Below, one piece after another: positions 8,236-15,118 of a stretch of DNA of 19,923 nt; the stretch's first letter is position 1, and each line of letters opens with the position of its first letter. The DNA lies in NCBI GenBank assembly GCA_002279285.1, contig NCBR01000044.1, positions 1 to 19,923 on the forward strand, read 5' to 3'. A program made the position numbers and the translations under genes. The notes under the pieces are model-generated. The model saw only the letters and a program-made list of their open reading frames with translations. It was not told where the DNA came from and made no database searches. The DNA is from Acidobacteria bacterium 37-71-11. Lineage in GTDB: Bacteria; Acidobacteriota; Thermoanaerobaculia; Thermoanaerobaculales; Thermoanaerobaculaceae.

Positions 8236-9483
8236 CTAGGCCCTCCTTCCCGCAGCGACGCACGCCCGCGCCGCGGCGCCGGTGGCGTCGCGCACGCTGG
8301 CCGCGACGTCCTCGGGCCGGTGCACGACACCCGCGACCGCGACCCCCGGCTTCTCGACGCCGAAGCCGTCGTCGTCGCTGGCCAGGCCGAACAGGCCCGC
8401 GCCCGCGCCGAGGCTCGGGACCATGCCGGTGGCCAGGACGACCAGGTCGGCCTCGGCGTGGACGATGCGGCCGCCCTCGACGTCCTCCACCCGCAGCGCA
8501 AGGACCCCGTCCCGGGGCTCGACCTTCGCGACCTTGCCCTTGACCAGGCGCACGCCCTCCATCGCCGCCACCCGGGTCAGCATCTCTTCGTTGCGTCCCG
8601 GGGTGCGCCGGTCGATGTAGTAAATCGTCACGAGGGCGTCGGGGAGCTGCTCCTTGACGTAGATCGCCTGCTTGAGCGAGGCCAGGCAGCAGACGGCCGA
8701 GCAGTAGGCGAGGTGGTTGACGTCGCGGGAGCCCGCGCACTGCACGAACGCCACCCGCTTGGGCGGCTGCTGGTCGGAGGGGCGGAGGATCTTGCCGCCG
8801 GTCGGTCCCGCCGGCGCGGCCATGCGCTCCATGTGGACGTTCGCGATGACGTCCGGCGACAGCCCGCCGCCGAGCTCCGGCAGCCGCTCGAGGGGGTACG
8901 GATCCCATCCGGTCGCGACGACCACGGCCCCTGCGTGCACGGTTTCGGTGCGCTCCTCGGCGTCGAGATCGATGGCGCCGTACGTGCAGACGTCCTTGCA
9001 CGCGTGGCAACCCTCGGGGCACGCCTGCCGGTCGAGGACGAACCGCTTCGGCCACGCGTTCGGGTGGGGAAGGCGGACCGCCGGGACCTCGGCCATCTCG
9101 AGGTTGAACGCGTCCTTGACCTTGGCCGGGCAGACGCTGCTGCAGGCACCGCACGCGGTGCAGCGCTCGTTCACCCAGGCCGGGGCGTGCGCGATGGTGA
9201 CCTCGTAGCCGCCGTCGCTCTCCCGGCAGCCGGTGACGCGGGCGCGCGTGACGACGCGGACGCGCGGGTTGCGCTCCAGCCGCCCGGTGTTGATCTCCAT
9301 CCCGCACGAGGGCGGGCAGAGCTTGGGGAAGTAGTGGTGGTTGCGCAGCACGCGCCCGCCGACGCTGGCGTCGCGTTCCACCAACACGACCTCGCGGCCG
9401 GCTTCGGCGGCCTCGAGGGCGGCGGTGATGCCCGCGATGCCGGCGCCCACGACCACGAGGGGTCGGGGTTGCTGTCCAGTCAT
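8236..9483 (-). CDS. qmoA: Quinone-interacting oxidoreductase subunit QmoA (HdrA-like flavoprotein)
   Basis: QmoA is the 415-residue FAD subunit of QmoABC, the electron partner of APS reductase. Evidence: G13-x-G15-x-x-G18 of the FAD fold; the QmoA-typical 'HYFPKLCPPSCGMEIN' at residues 50-65; a [4Fe-4S] motif at C108, C111, C114 and C118; a second at C155, C159, C162 and C166 (CPEGCHACKDVC); and the HdrA-type 'CAGSRDVNHLAYCSAVCC' near 265. The start ATG overlaps the stop of the upstream YkgJ-like gene (ATGA at 9480-9483). That coupling ties the accessory gene to qmo expression. In many sulfate reducers qmoA directly follows aprA; here two small metal-binding proteins intervene. Confidence 0.95.
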   Translation of the reverse strand: MTGQQPRPLVVVGAGIAGITAALEAAEAGREVVLVERDASVGGRVLRNHHYFPKLCPPSCGMEINTGRLERNPRVRVVTRARVTGCRESDGGYEVTIAHAPAWVNERCTACGACSSVCPAKVKDAFNLEMAEVPAVRLPHPNAWPKRFVLDRQACPEGCHACKDVCTYGAIDLDAEERTETVHAGAVVVATGWDPYPLERLPELGGGLSPDVIANVHMERMAAPAGPTGGKILRPSDQQPPKRVAFVQCAGSRDVNHLAYCSAVCCLASLKQAIYVKEQLPDALVTIYYIDRRTPGRNEEMLTRVAAMEGVRLVKGKVAKVEPRDGVLALRVEDVEGGRIVHAEADLVVLATGMVPSLGAGAGLFGLASDDDGFGVEKPGVAVAGVVHRPEDVAASVRDATGAAARACVAAGRRA

Positions 9484-10268
9484 GGCTCGCTCGCTTTCCG
9501 GATCGTCATGGTGGGCTCGCCGAAGAGGGCAAAACGGAGCCAGCGGAAGGCGAACCGCAACAAAGCCCGGTCATCGCGGCGGATCTCCTCCACCGCCGCG
9601 GCCTCGAGCTCGAAGCGCTGCAGGAAGCTCGAGTCGAACACGAAGCGGCGGAAGGTGTCGATGTCGTAGCACCCCGTGAAGAAGAGCTCCATCCGCTTGG
9701 GATCGAGCTGCCGGCCGCCGATGAACCAGGGGTGGGAAACCAGCTCCCGGAAGTCCGCTTCCATCTCCTCTTGCTCTTCGACGCGCTGGTCGGCCCGCCA
9801 GCCTTCCACCGTCCAGTTGCGCCCCCCCTCGCGGCCGAGGCAGAAGTCGTCCTCGAACAGGAAGTAGAGGGGTTTCGGTTCCACCCCCGCCCGCGCCGGC
9901 GGGACCGCCATCGCCACCGGGTACATGCGGCACGCCCACGGGCGGTCCTCGTAGACCGTGCAGCCGGCGGCGCCGACGAACGGGCACCGCTTCTCGGCCC
10001 CTTCCTCCATGCGAAGCATCAACACCGGGAGGTGCAGGTCCTTGGTGATCGGCGCGAGGGTGTAGCGGTCTAGGAACTCCCCGGAGGTGAGGTCCAGGCG
10101 ACGGGCCAACCGCAGCACGTCGACCGGGGTGAGGAGGATGTTGACGTCCGCGCAACAGCGGTTGAAGCAGGGGACGCCGGGATGACACGCAAAGCAGAAC
10201 TCCTCGCGGCCGGCGAGCTGCCTCTGGTGACGCAACACCTCCGGTACTGCCGAGACCTCTGCGGTCAT
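9480..10268 (-). CDS. YkgJ-family cysteine-cluster protein
   Basis: This 262-residue protein carries the YkgJ (CxxCxxCC-type) signature: C25, C28, C34, C38 and C39 in 'CFACHPGVPCFNRCC', then C95, C103 and C113 in 'RCPFVGAAGCTVYEDRPWACRMYP'. The family is annotated as putative zinc- or iron-chelating; biochemical function is largely unknown. The C-terminal half (about residue 130 on) is rich in aromatic and acidic residues and not recognised. It overlaps the zinc-finger gene upstream (ATGA at 10265-10268) and qmoA downstream by 4 bp, so it is translated as part of the apr-qmo transcript. The position suggests a role in maturation or metal/Fe-S loading of Apr or Qmo, or in redox sensing. That is inference from context only. 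Confidence 0.85.
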   Translation of the reverse strand: MTAEVSAVPEVLRHQRQLAGREEFCFACHPGVPCFNRCCADVNILLTPVDVLRLARRLDLTSGEFLDRYTLAPITKDLHLPVLMLRMEEGAEKRCPFVGAAGCTVYEDRPWACRMYPVAMAVPPARAGVEPKPLYFLFEDDFCLGREGGRNWTVEGWRADQRVEEQEEMEADFRELVSHPWFIGGRQLDPKRMELFFTGCYDIDTFRRFVFDSSFLQRFELEAAAVEEIRRDDRALLRFAFRWLRFALFGEPTMTIRKASEP

Positions 10269-10606
10269 GGGTGACTTCCCTTCTCCCCGTCCTGACCGGG
10301 GATCACGTCGCTGCCGCCAACCTTGTCGACGGCGACGTCACCCTCGATCATGCGGTCACGCAGCGCGTTTCGCGACCAGACCGGAATCGGAGAGGCCTGC
10401 CCGCTGACCGGGTTGAGCCGGTACCGATAGGACGACCTCACCCCGTAGTGCTCTTCCATCCATGCCCAGCCCCGGGCGAAGTACGGGCACTCGTCGTTGA
10501 AGCAGGCGAGCTGGAACGTGCCGTCCCACCCGCCGTCGTCCGGCAGCTTGAAAGGGGCGAGCGGCTCGCCGCAGTGCGGGCAGGACGGGGATGTCTTCGG
10601 GACCAC
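10265..10606 (-). CDS. Small Ogr/Delta-like zinc-finger protein
   Basis: This protein of about 113 residues has cysteines at C9, C12, C35 and C40, giving C-x2-C-x22-C-x4-C. That spacing matches the phage Ogr/Delta zinc-finger fingerprint. The body contains 'CFNDECPYFARGWAWM' and 'SYRYRLNPVSGQASP', followed by an acidic C-terminus. I take the GTG at 10606 as start because GAGGTGATC directly upstream is fully complementary to the 16S 3' end; a GTG at 10612 lies inside that Shine-Dalgarno. It sits 66 bp after aprA, behind a strong hairpin, and overlaps the YkgJ-like gene by 4 bp. It could bind DNA or RNA, or be a structural zinc protein assisting AprBA/Qmo. Function is not established. Confidence 0.8.
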   Translation of the reverse strand: MVPKTSPSCPHCGEPLAPFKLPDDGGWDGTFQLACFNDECPYFARGWAWMEEHYGVRSSYRYRLNPVSGQASPIPVWSRNALRDRMIEGDVAVDKVGGSDVIPGQDGEKGSHP

Positions 10607-10615
10607 GATCACCTC
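10607..10615 (-). promoter_or_regulatory. Extended Shine-Dalgarno deciding the zinc-finger gene start
   Basis: Read on the - strand this is GAGGTGATC, a nine-base complement of the conserved 16S rRNA 3' end. It immediately precedes GTG at 10606, so the GAGG core is 5 bases from that codon. This favours 10606 over the GTG at 10612. Confidence 0.6.
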
Positions 10616-10627
10616 GGGGCGTGAGGA

Positions 10628-10657
10628 GACCCCGGGCGCCGTACGGCGCCCGGGGTC
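10628..10657 (-). repeat. Perfect 30-bp palindrome (stem-loop) after aprA
   Basis: GACCCCGGGCGCC, GTAC and GGCGCCCGGGGTC form a 13-bp perfect stem with a GTAC loop; the whole 30 bp is self-complementary. It begins 15 bases downstream of the aprA stop on the transcript and ends 12 bp before the next Shine-Dalgarno. The bases after it are not a real T-tract (TCCTCAC). It is therefore more likely a partial terminator or an RNase-blocking 3' stabiliser that raises aprBA mRNA relative to the downstream qmo genes. This last point is inference. Confidence 0.65.
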
Positions 10658-10672
10658 GCTCGGAATCGTACC

Positions 10673-12580
10673 TCAACCGCCCAGCAGTTCATGCTCGCCG
10701 GGCTTCGCGAAGACGTGAACGATCGGCTTCTTGGTCATCTCCCACTCGTTGGTCGTGGGGTTGAGCTTGCAGTTGACGAAGCAGTGCCAATTCGCCTCGT
10801 CCATCTTGGGCTTGTCGGAGCGGAAGTAGTAGCCGGGCCAGCGCGTCTCCTCGCGGAACATGATCGACCGGACGTGAGCCTCGGCCTGGTACATGCGGTG
10901 GACGTTCTCCCAGCAACGCATCAGCTCGTGGAGGTCGGTGGCGCCGAGCTTGGCGGCGTCTTCCTTGAGGAATGCGAGCAGCTCGAGGCCCCGCTTGAGC
11001 AGTGTCTCGGAGGTCGTGAACTGCGTCGTGACCCCGCCCGCGTACTCGTCCATGAGCTTCTGCAGACGCATCTGGAACATCTTCGGCCGGATGAAGTTGG
11101 GGTTCACATCGGGCTGGGTTGTCGCGCCCTTGAACTGTTGGAACGTCTCGAACGGCCGATAGGTCTCCGCCTTGAGGGCCTCGATCCTGGCGGCGTCGAG
11201 CGCGGCGGCCTTGGGCTTCTCGTTGACGATGTAGCGGATCGCGGACTTGGCGGCGATCCTGCCCTCGGCGTGAGAGCCGGAGGAGAACTTGTGCGACGAG
11301 GCGCCGGAGGCGTCGCCGGCGCAGAAGAGGCCGCGCACAGTGGACATGTTCTCATAGCCCCAGAAGTACTCGGCGGGCGCCAGGTCCTCCGGACCGGACA
11401 CCCAGGCGCCGGAAGCGCCGGAGTGGGAGCCGATGAAGTACGGCTCGGCGGCGGCGATCTCGGAGGGCTTCTCCTCGGGGGACGTGTTGGTGGCGGCCCA
11501 CAGGATCGCCTGCGAGATCGTCATGTCGAGGAAGTCTTCCCACGCCTCGGACTCGAGTTCCTTCAGCTTCTTCTTCGCGGCCTTGTCGTCGCCGGAGCCC
11601 GCTGCGATCTTCTGGATCGCTTCCTCGGTGCGCATGAGGATCGGGCCCTTGCCCGCCATCACGTCCAGCAGCATCAGGTAGTTCCGCAGGTTGGCCGGGA
11701 CCGGCTTGACGTGCCCGTACGGCAGCCAGTTCTCGAGTTCGGGCTTGCGCGTTTCCATGTAGTTCTCACCCAGCGCGTTGGTCGCGCGGGACTTGAACAG
11801 CAGGAACCAGGCGCCGACCGGCCCGTACGCGTCCTTGAACCGGACGGGGATGAAGCGGACCTCCTGGCAGGTCATCTCGGCACCGGCCTTGAGGGTGAAG
11901 AACGTCGATGCACCTGCGTTCCACGGCGGATACCACGCGCGGCCCTGGCCCTCGCCGGAGGACCTCGGCTTGAACACGTGCACGGCGCCGCCCATCGCGG
12001 TCACCACGGCCTTCGCCTTGAACACGTAGAACGTGTTCTCGCGGACCGAGAAGCCGTAGGCGCCGGTGCAGCGCTCGCCGTCCATGATCGGACCGACGAT
12101 GAAGACGCGCTCGTAGATATTCTCCTTGCCGATCGCGTTCTTGGCGGCCTCCGCCACGATCACCTTGTACGACTCGCCGTTGATCATGAGCTGCCAGCGG
12201 CCCTCGTGCACGTAGGCGCCCTTCTCGTCCTTCCAGATCGGCAGCCCCCACTTTTCGAACAGGTGCACGGTGGAGTCGACGTGGCGGGCGATGTTGGCGA
12301 CGAGGTCCTCGCGGGTCACGCCCATAAGGTCGTTGCGCACGTAGTCCACGTAGTCCTTGATGGTGTTCTGGCCGTCCCTGAGGCCGACGTACTGGTTGAT
12401 GGCCGACAGGCCCATGGCCACGGCGCCGGAGCGGTCCACGGCGGCCTTGTCCACCAGCGTCACCTTGAGGCCGTGCTGCTTGGCCCAGTACGCGGCTTCC
12501 ACGGCGGCGCCGCACGCCGCCATGCCGCCACCGAGGATGAGGAGATCGGTTTCGACTTCGACAGTTTTGAAGTCAACCAT
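10673..12580 (-). CDS. aprA: Adenylylsulfate (APS) reductase alpha subunit
   Basis: AprA is the FAD-containing catalytic subunit that converts APS to sulfite and AMP in the cytoplasm, reversibly. The protein has 635 residues from ATG 12580, which follows an AAAGGGGG stretch and lies 11 bp after the aprB stop. An ATG at 12607 would overlap aprB and extend the protein by nine residues; it is less likely. Visible features: an FAD-binding N-terminus 'LLILGGGMAACGAAVEAAYWA'; 'DKAAVDRSGAVAMGLSAIN'; 'RWQLMINGESYK'; 'AWYPPWNAGASTF' and 'EVRFIPVRFKDAYGPVGAW' lining the active-site channel; 'FIGSHSGASGAW' with the family's substrate His; and 'GLFCAGDASGASSHKF'. No frameshift or missing motif is seen. 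Confidence 0.97.
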   Translation of the reverse strand: MVDFKTVEVETDLLILGGGMAACGAAVEAAYWAKQHGLKVTLVDKAAVDRSGAVAMGLSAINQYVGLRDGQNTIKDYVDYVRNDLMGVTREDLVANIARHVDSTVHLFEKWGLPIWKDEKGAYVHEGRWQLMINGESYKVIVAEAAKNAIGKENIYERVFIVGPIMDGERCTGAYGFSVRENTFYVFKAKAVVTAMGGAVHVFKPRSSGEGQGRAWYPPWNAGASTFFTLKAGAEMTCQEVRFIPVRFKDAYGPVGAWFLLFKSRATNALGENYMETRKPELENWLPYGHVKPVPANLRNYLMLLDVMAGKGPILMRTEEAIQKIAAGSGDDKAAKKKLKELESEAWEDFLDMTISQAILWAATNTSPEEKPSEIAAAEPYFIGSHSGASGAWVSGPEDLAPAEYFWGYENMSTVRGLFCAGDASGASSHKFSSGSHAEGRIAAKSAIRYIVNEKPKAAALDAARIEALKAETYRPFETFQQFKGATTQPDVNPNFIRPKMFQMRLQKLMDEYAGGVTTQFTTSETLLKRGLELLAFLKEDAAKLGATDLHELMRCWENVHRMYQAEAHVRSIMFREETRWPGYYFRSDKPKMDEANWHCFVNCKLNPTTNEWEMTKKPIVHVFAKPGEHELLGG

Positions 12581-12591
12581 GTCCGCCCCCT

Positions 12592-13029
12592 TTACGCCTT
12601 GGTCCACACGGCGGGCAGGCCGAGGGATTCGGGTTCAGTGAACAGCGTCGGGCTATCGAGCTTCGGGGCGTTGTCCCAGCCGCCGGACGGCTTGGCCTGG
12701 CCCTCGGGGGTAGTCCGGATGGGGAACTTGAAGCGCTTCAGGGTGCCGTTGCGGAACTTCACCGTCCACATGATGCTGTCGGTGGACCGCAACGGGACGA
12801 CGGAGGCACCCATGGGGACGAAGTCCGCGTAGCCGCGCACGTCGATCGCCTGGGTCGGGCAGATCTTGACGCAGTTGTAGCACTCCCAGCACATCTCGGG
12901 TTCCTGGTTGTACGCCTTCATGGTGTCCTTGTTGAGGACCATGAGGTCGTTTGGACAGATGAACTGGCAGGCAGTCTTGTCGAGCGCCTTGCACCCGTCG
13001 CACTTTTCCGGGTTCACAAAACTGGGCAT
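12592..13029 (-). CDS. aprB: Adenylylsulfate (APS) reductase beta subunit (ferredoxin-like)
   Basis: AprB is the 145-residue electron-transfer subunit carrying two [4Fe-4S] clusters that feed the AprA flavin. Cluster cysteines are C10, C13, C21 and C25 (KCDGCKALDKTACQFICP), and C47, C50, C53 and C57 (CWECYNCVKICP). The C-terminal part (about residues 75-145) is the Pro-rich tail that wraps AprA in known structures. The ATG at 13029 has a strong AAGGAGG Shine-Dalgarno 6-7 bases upstream (13036-13042 on the - strand). It is the first gene of the - strand set and lies about 140 bp behind a sigma-54-type promoter. Confidence 0.97.
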   Translation of the reverse strand: MPSFVNPEKCDGCKALDKTACQFICPNDLMVLNKDTMKAYNQEPEMCWECYNCVKICPTQAIDVRGYADFVPMGASVVPLRSTDSIMWTVKFRNGTLKRFKFPIRTTPEGQAKPSGGWDNAPKLDSPTLFTEPESLGLPAVWTKA

Positions 13030-13070
13030 ATGTTTCCTCCTTGGTGCCTCGAGGGATCGTTACGTTTCCT

Positions 13071-13087
13071 GGTGGGGGTCCCACCAA
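13071..13087 (-). promoter_or_regulatory. Hairpin in the aprB 5' leader
   Basis: Read on the - strand, TGGTGGG, three bases, CCCACCA makes a 7-bp stem with a very tight loop. It sits roughly 40 bases upstream of the aprB start, within the leader predicted from the sigma-54 promoter. A short CCTCGAGG palindrome lies between it and the Shine-Dalgarno. It could affect translation or mRNA stability; no known riboswitch class is recognised. Confidence 0.4.
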
Positions 13088-13180
13088 CAAGGGCTGGCGT
13101 CTGTCGTACGCTCGGGCGACCACCTCCCATTCCTAGGATTTTCAAGAACCGCTCGGAATTCTCCATCGCGGTCAACCTCA

Positions 13181-13196
13181 AGCAAGTCGTGTGCCA
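13181..13196 (-). promoter_or_regulatory. Sigma-54 (-24/-12) promoter for the apr-qmo-sat operon
   Basis: Read on the - strand: TGGCACACGACTTGCT. The GG and GC elements are separated by exactly 10 bases and the TGGCAC and TTGC cores are perfect against the RpoN consensus TGGCACG-N4-TTGCW. An A-rich run lies just upstream. Transcription would start near 13170, leaving a leader of about 140 bases before aprB. Sigma-54 promoters need an ATP-driven activator; none is encoded in the window. Confidence 0.7.
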
Positions 13197-13372
13197 TTTT
13201 TCACTTCCGCATGTAACTTCATACAAGATAAAGAGAAATGCCATCGAAACCGGGGCCAGGCGACCCGACCCGGGAAACGGGGCCCGAGGGCCGCGTGCCG
13301 TGTCAACTACGTCCAAATGGTGAAGTTGGCGAGGCACCGGTGACTGTTACGATTCGGAAACGGTTACCGCGC

Positions 13373-13383
13373 CGTGACGGTGA
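13373..13383. repeat. Left half of a long-range inverted repeat (candidate activator site)
   Basis: CGTGACGGTGA at 13373-13383 is the exact reverse complement of 13507-13517. It lies about 205 bp upstream of the predicted aprB transcription start, a usual distance for a sigma-54 enhancer site. Function is inference. Confidence 0.4.
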
Positions 13384-13506
13384 TGCCGGGGGTTCGAACC
13401 CCGCCTTAACCTCTTGAAAAACCTTCGGCTCGGGAGCATTAGCCGGTTCGGCCGGCGCGGGAAATTGGCCTGGACCGACCCGCGTGGAATCGCGCCGCGG
13501 GCCGCC

Positions 13507-13517
13507 TCACCGTCACG
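13507..13517. repeat. Right half of a long-range inverted repeat (candidate activator site)
   Basis: TCACCGTCACG is the inverted copy of 13373-13383, about 170 bp upstream of the predicted porin transcription start. A third CGTGACG core occurs at 13543-13549. Together they give three copies of the heptamer within 180 bp. Confidence 0.4.
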
Positions 13518-13600
13518 CCGATCGCCCTCGGCGAGCGGGTTGCGTGACGCGCCCCGTGGGCCGCGTGTTACCGATCCGACACCTGACGTCCGCGCAACGC

Positions 13601-13625
13601 TGCGCTTGAAGGCGCATGCGCTTGA
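13601..13625. repeat. Direct repeat TGCGCTTGA x2
   Basis: TGCGCTTGA occurs at 13601-13609 and 13617-13625, 16 bp apart, with the palindrome GCGCATGCGC between and into the second copy. It lies 31-55 bp upstream of the -24 element of the porin promoter and could bind a regulator. Confidence 0.35.
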
Positions 13626-13655
13626 CCTTGAACGCCATCGGCGCCACGAGGTCAC

Positions 13656-13671
13656 TGGCACGGCAATTGCT
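13656..13671 (+). promoter_or_regulatory. Sigma-54 (-24/-12) promoter for the porin gene
   Basis: TGGCACGGCAATTGCT, preceded by C, matches the full RpoN consensus YTGGCACGrNNNTTGCW, including the 10-base GG-GC spacing. The start of transcription would be near 13682, about 64 bases before the ATG at 13746. The AAGGAGG at 13731-13737 then serves as ribosome-binding site. Confidence 0.8.
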
Positions 13672-13745
13672 GTTGGGCTGGCCAGCGCCTCGTGCCGGCC
13701 ACACGGTCGGCCAATTCGGAGCGCTTCGAGAAGGAGGACTGACGA

Positions 13746-15110
13746 ATGAAGAAGGCTGGAGCTTTGGCAATCGCAGGTCTCGCGTTGATCGCGCTCGGCA
13801 GGGCGCCCAATGCGGCCGCGGCGGATGAGAAGAAGGACCCGAACGCGTTGAAAGCCGCTTACAAGAACGGGTTCAACCTCACAACCGCGAACAAGAAGTT
13901 CGAACTGCGGCTCAGCGCCGCCATTCAGTATCGCTACGACTACGTGCAGTACGACCACAAGATCAAGGGGAACGAGGAGAACTACTCCAACTTCTACATG
14001 CGGCGCGCCCGGCTGTGGTTTGCCGGTTACGCCTACAACCCGAAGTTCACCTACTACTTTCACCTCCAGCTGGAGCCCATGTCGGCGGTTAACTTGCACG
14101 ACGCCTGGCTGCAGTACCAGTTCTCCGACCTGTTCGCGATCGGGGTCGGCCGCAACAAGATCCCCTACGGCACCGAGTTCCTCGCCTCGGGGTTCGGCCT
14201 CAACTTCATCGACCGCTCGATCATGTACGGCGAAACCGACATCAACGCCGGCGGCGGCTACTCCAAATGGCCGGGTGGCGGCACCCAGGGCTTCGGCCTC
14301 TGCGCCGAGCAGCCCAACACCGGCTTCCCTGTCGGCGGCCTGTCGCTGTTTCGCTCCCAGGGTATCAGCGCGACCGGCATGAAGCACTTCAAGAACGGCT
14401 CGGCGTTCCAGTACGAGGCGGGCGTGTGGAACGGCCGCGACACCAAGGGCGCCAGCAACGCGGCCGACAACCACCTGTTCGCGGCGCGCCTAGGCTACTA
14501 TCCGCTCGGCTGGATCAACTGGCTGAACCAGGGCGATGTGGATTACACCGAGAGCTTCAAGATCGGCATCCTCGGCTCCGCCTACACCGATAGCAAGCTT
14601 CACAGCAAGGACGCGGCCGGCACCACGGTGGCGAACTACAAGACCGACGACAGCGGATACAACCTGTCGGTCCTGAGCAGGTACAAGGGCTTCTCGGCCG
14701 ACCTCGAGTGGGGCACCGAGACGTTCGACCTCAACCGAAACATCACCGGGCCGACCACGTTCGACCGCGAGGCTTGGCGTGCCGCGTTCGGCTATTTCAT
14801 CGTGCCGACCCGCATCGAGCTCGTCGCGCGCTACGCGCAGATCGAGCGCCTCAAGGACCCGACGCCGCAGGCGGTGACGAACTCCGGCCTCGGCTTCGTC
14901 TCGGTCAAAGTCGGCAGCGCCTACGTCAGCGCCATGGAGAAGCAGCTCAACGAGATCACCGCCGGGATCAACTTCTACTTCAACAAGCACCAGCACAAGC
15001 TCTTCTTCGACGTCTCGAGCCTGACCCGCGAGTTCGCCCGGTATCAGGGCACCAAGCCCTCCAACCAGAGCGACAAGCGCTTCCGCTCGATGGTGCAGTT
15101 CAAGTTCTAG
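13746..15110 (+). CDS. OprO/OprP-type anion-selective outer-membrane porin
   Basis: The 454-residue protein has a Sec signal peptide (MKKAGALAIAGLALIALG...NAAA, cleavage near residue 25) and a C-terminal phenylalanine (SMVQFKF), the outer-membrane beta-barrel assembly signal. The body has alternating aromatic beta-strand patterns and the porin O/P start motif 'FELRLSAAIQYRYDY', with 'FYMRRARLWFAGYAY' and 'FHLQLEP' as in phosphate-selective porins. Family members are trimeric channels that favour oxyanions such as phosphate or pyrophosphate. The AAGGAGG Shine-Dalgarno at 13731 fixes the start. It is the only gene between a sigma-54 promoter and a strong hairpin, hence probably monocistronic. 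Because it is divergent from the sulfate genes, it may pass sulfate or other sulfur oxyanions, but the sequence does not show specificity. Confidence 0.85.
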   Translation: MKKAGALAIAGLALIALGRAPNAAAADEKKDPNALKAAYKNGFNLTTANKKFELRLSAAIQYRYDYVQYDHKIKGNEENYSNFYMRRARLWFAGYAYNPKFTYYFHLQLEPMSAVNLHDAWLQYQFSDLFAIGVGRNKIPYGTEFLASGFGLNFIDRSIMYGETDINAGGGYSKWPGGGTQGFGLCAEQPNTGFPVGGLSLFRSQGISATGMKHFKNGSAFQYEAGVWNGRDTKGASNAADNHLFAARLGYYPLGWINWLNQGDVDYTESFKIGILGSAYTDSKLHSKDAAGTTVANYKTDDSGYNLSVLSRYKGFSADLEWGTETFDLNRNITGPTTFDREAWRAAFGYFIVPTRIELVARYAQIERLKDPTPQAVTNSGLGFVSVKVGSAYVSAMEKQLNEITAGINFYFNKHQHKLFFDVSSLTREFARYQGTKPSNQSDKRFRSMVQFKF

Positions 15111-15118
15111 AATGTCCG

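Larger units (their letters stand above)
13030..13745. other. Divergent control region between aprB and the porin gene
   Basis: This 716-bp stretch has no credible coding frame. It holds two outward-facing sigma-54-type promoters (13181-13196 on the - strand and 13656-13671 on the + strand), a leader hairpin near aprB, an AT-richer patch at about 13190-13245, a long-range inverted repeat (13373-13383 with 13507-13517), CGTGACG repeats, and a TGCGCTTGA direct repeat. Both flanking genes have strong Shine-Dalgarno sequences. The layout looks like one shared regulatory hub for the two transcripts. Confidence 0.7.

Noticed and set aside
6076..9669. Very long + strand open frame opposite qmoA and qmoB
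   Set aside because: Its composition (His, Arg, Asp, Gly repeats) is typical of an antisense frame in high-GC DNA, and the opposite strand encodes clear QmoA and QmoB.
13030..13323. Possible 97-residue + strand gene in the aprB upstream gap
   Set aside because: No Shine-Dalgarno (its start lies in the aprB ribosome-binding region), no recognisable domain, and it spans the - strand promoter.
13387..13403. tRNA-like T-arm on the - strand (CGGGG-TTCGAAC-CCCCG)
   Set aside because: The 5-bp stem and 7-base loop are perfect, but the acceptor partner GTGATGC, a D-arm and an anticodon arm are not found within 100 bases upstream, and no CCA follows. At most a tRNA remnant or a chance palindrome.
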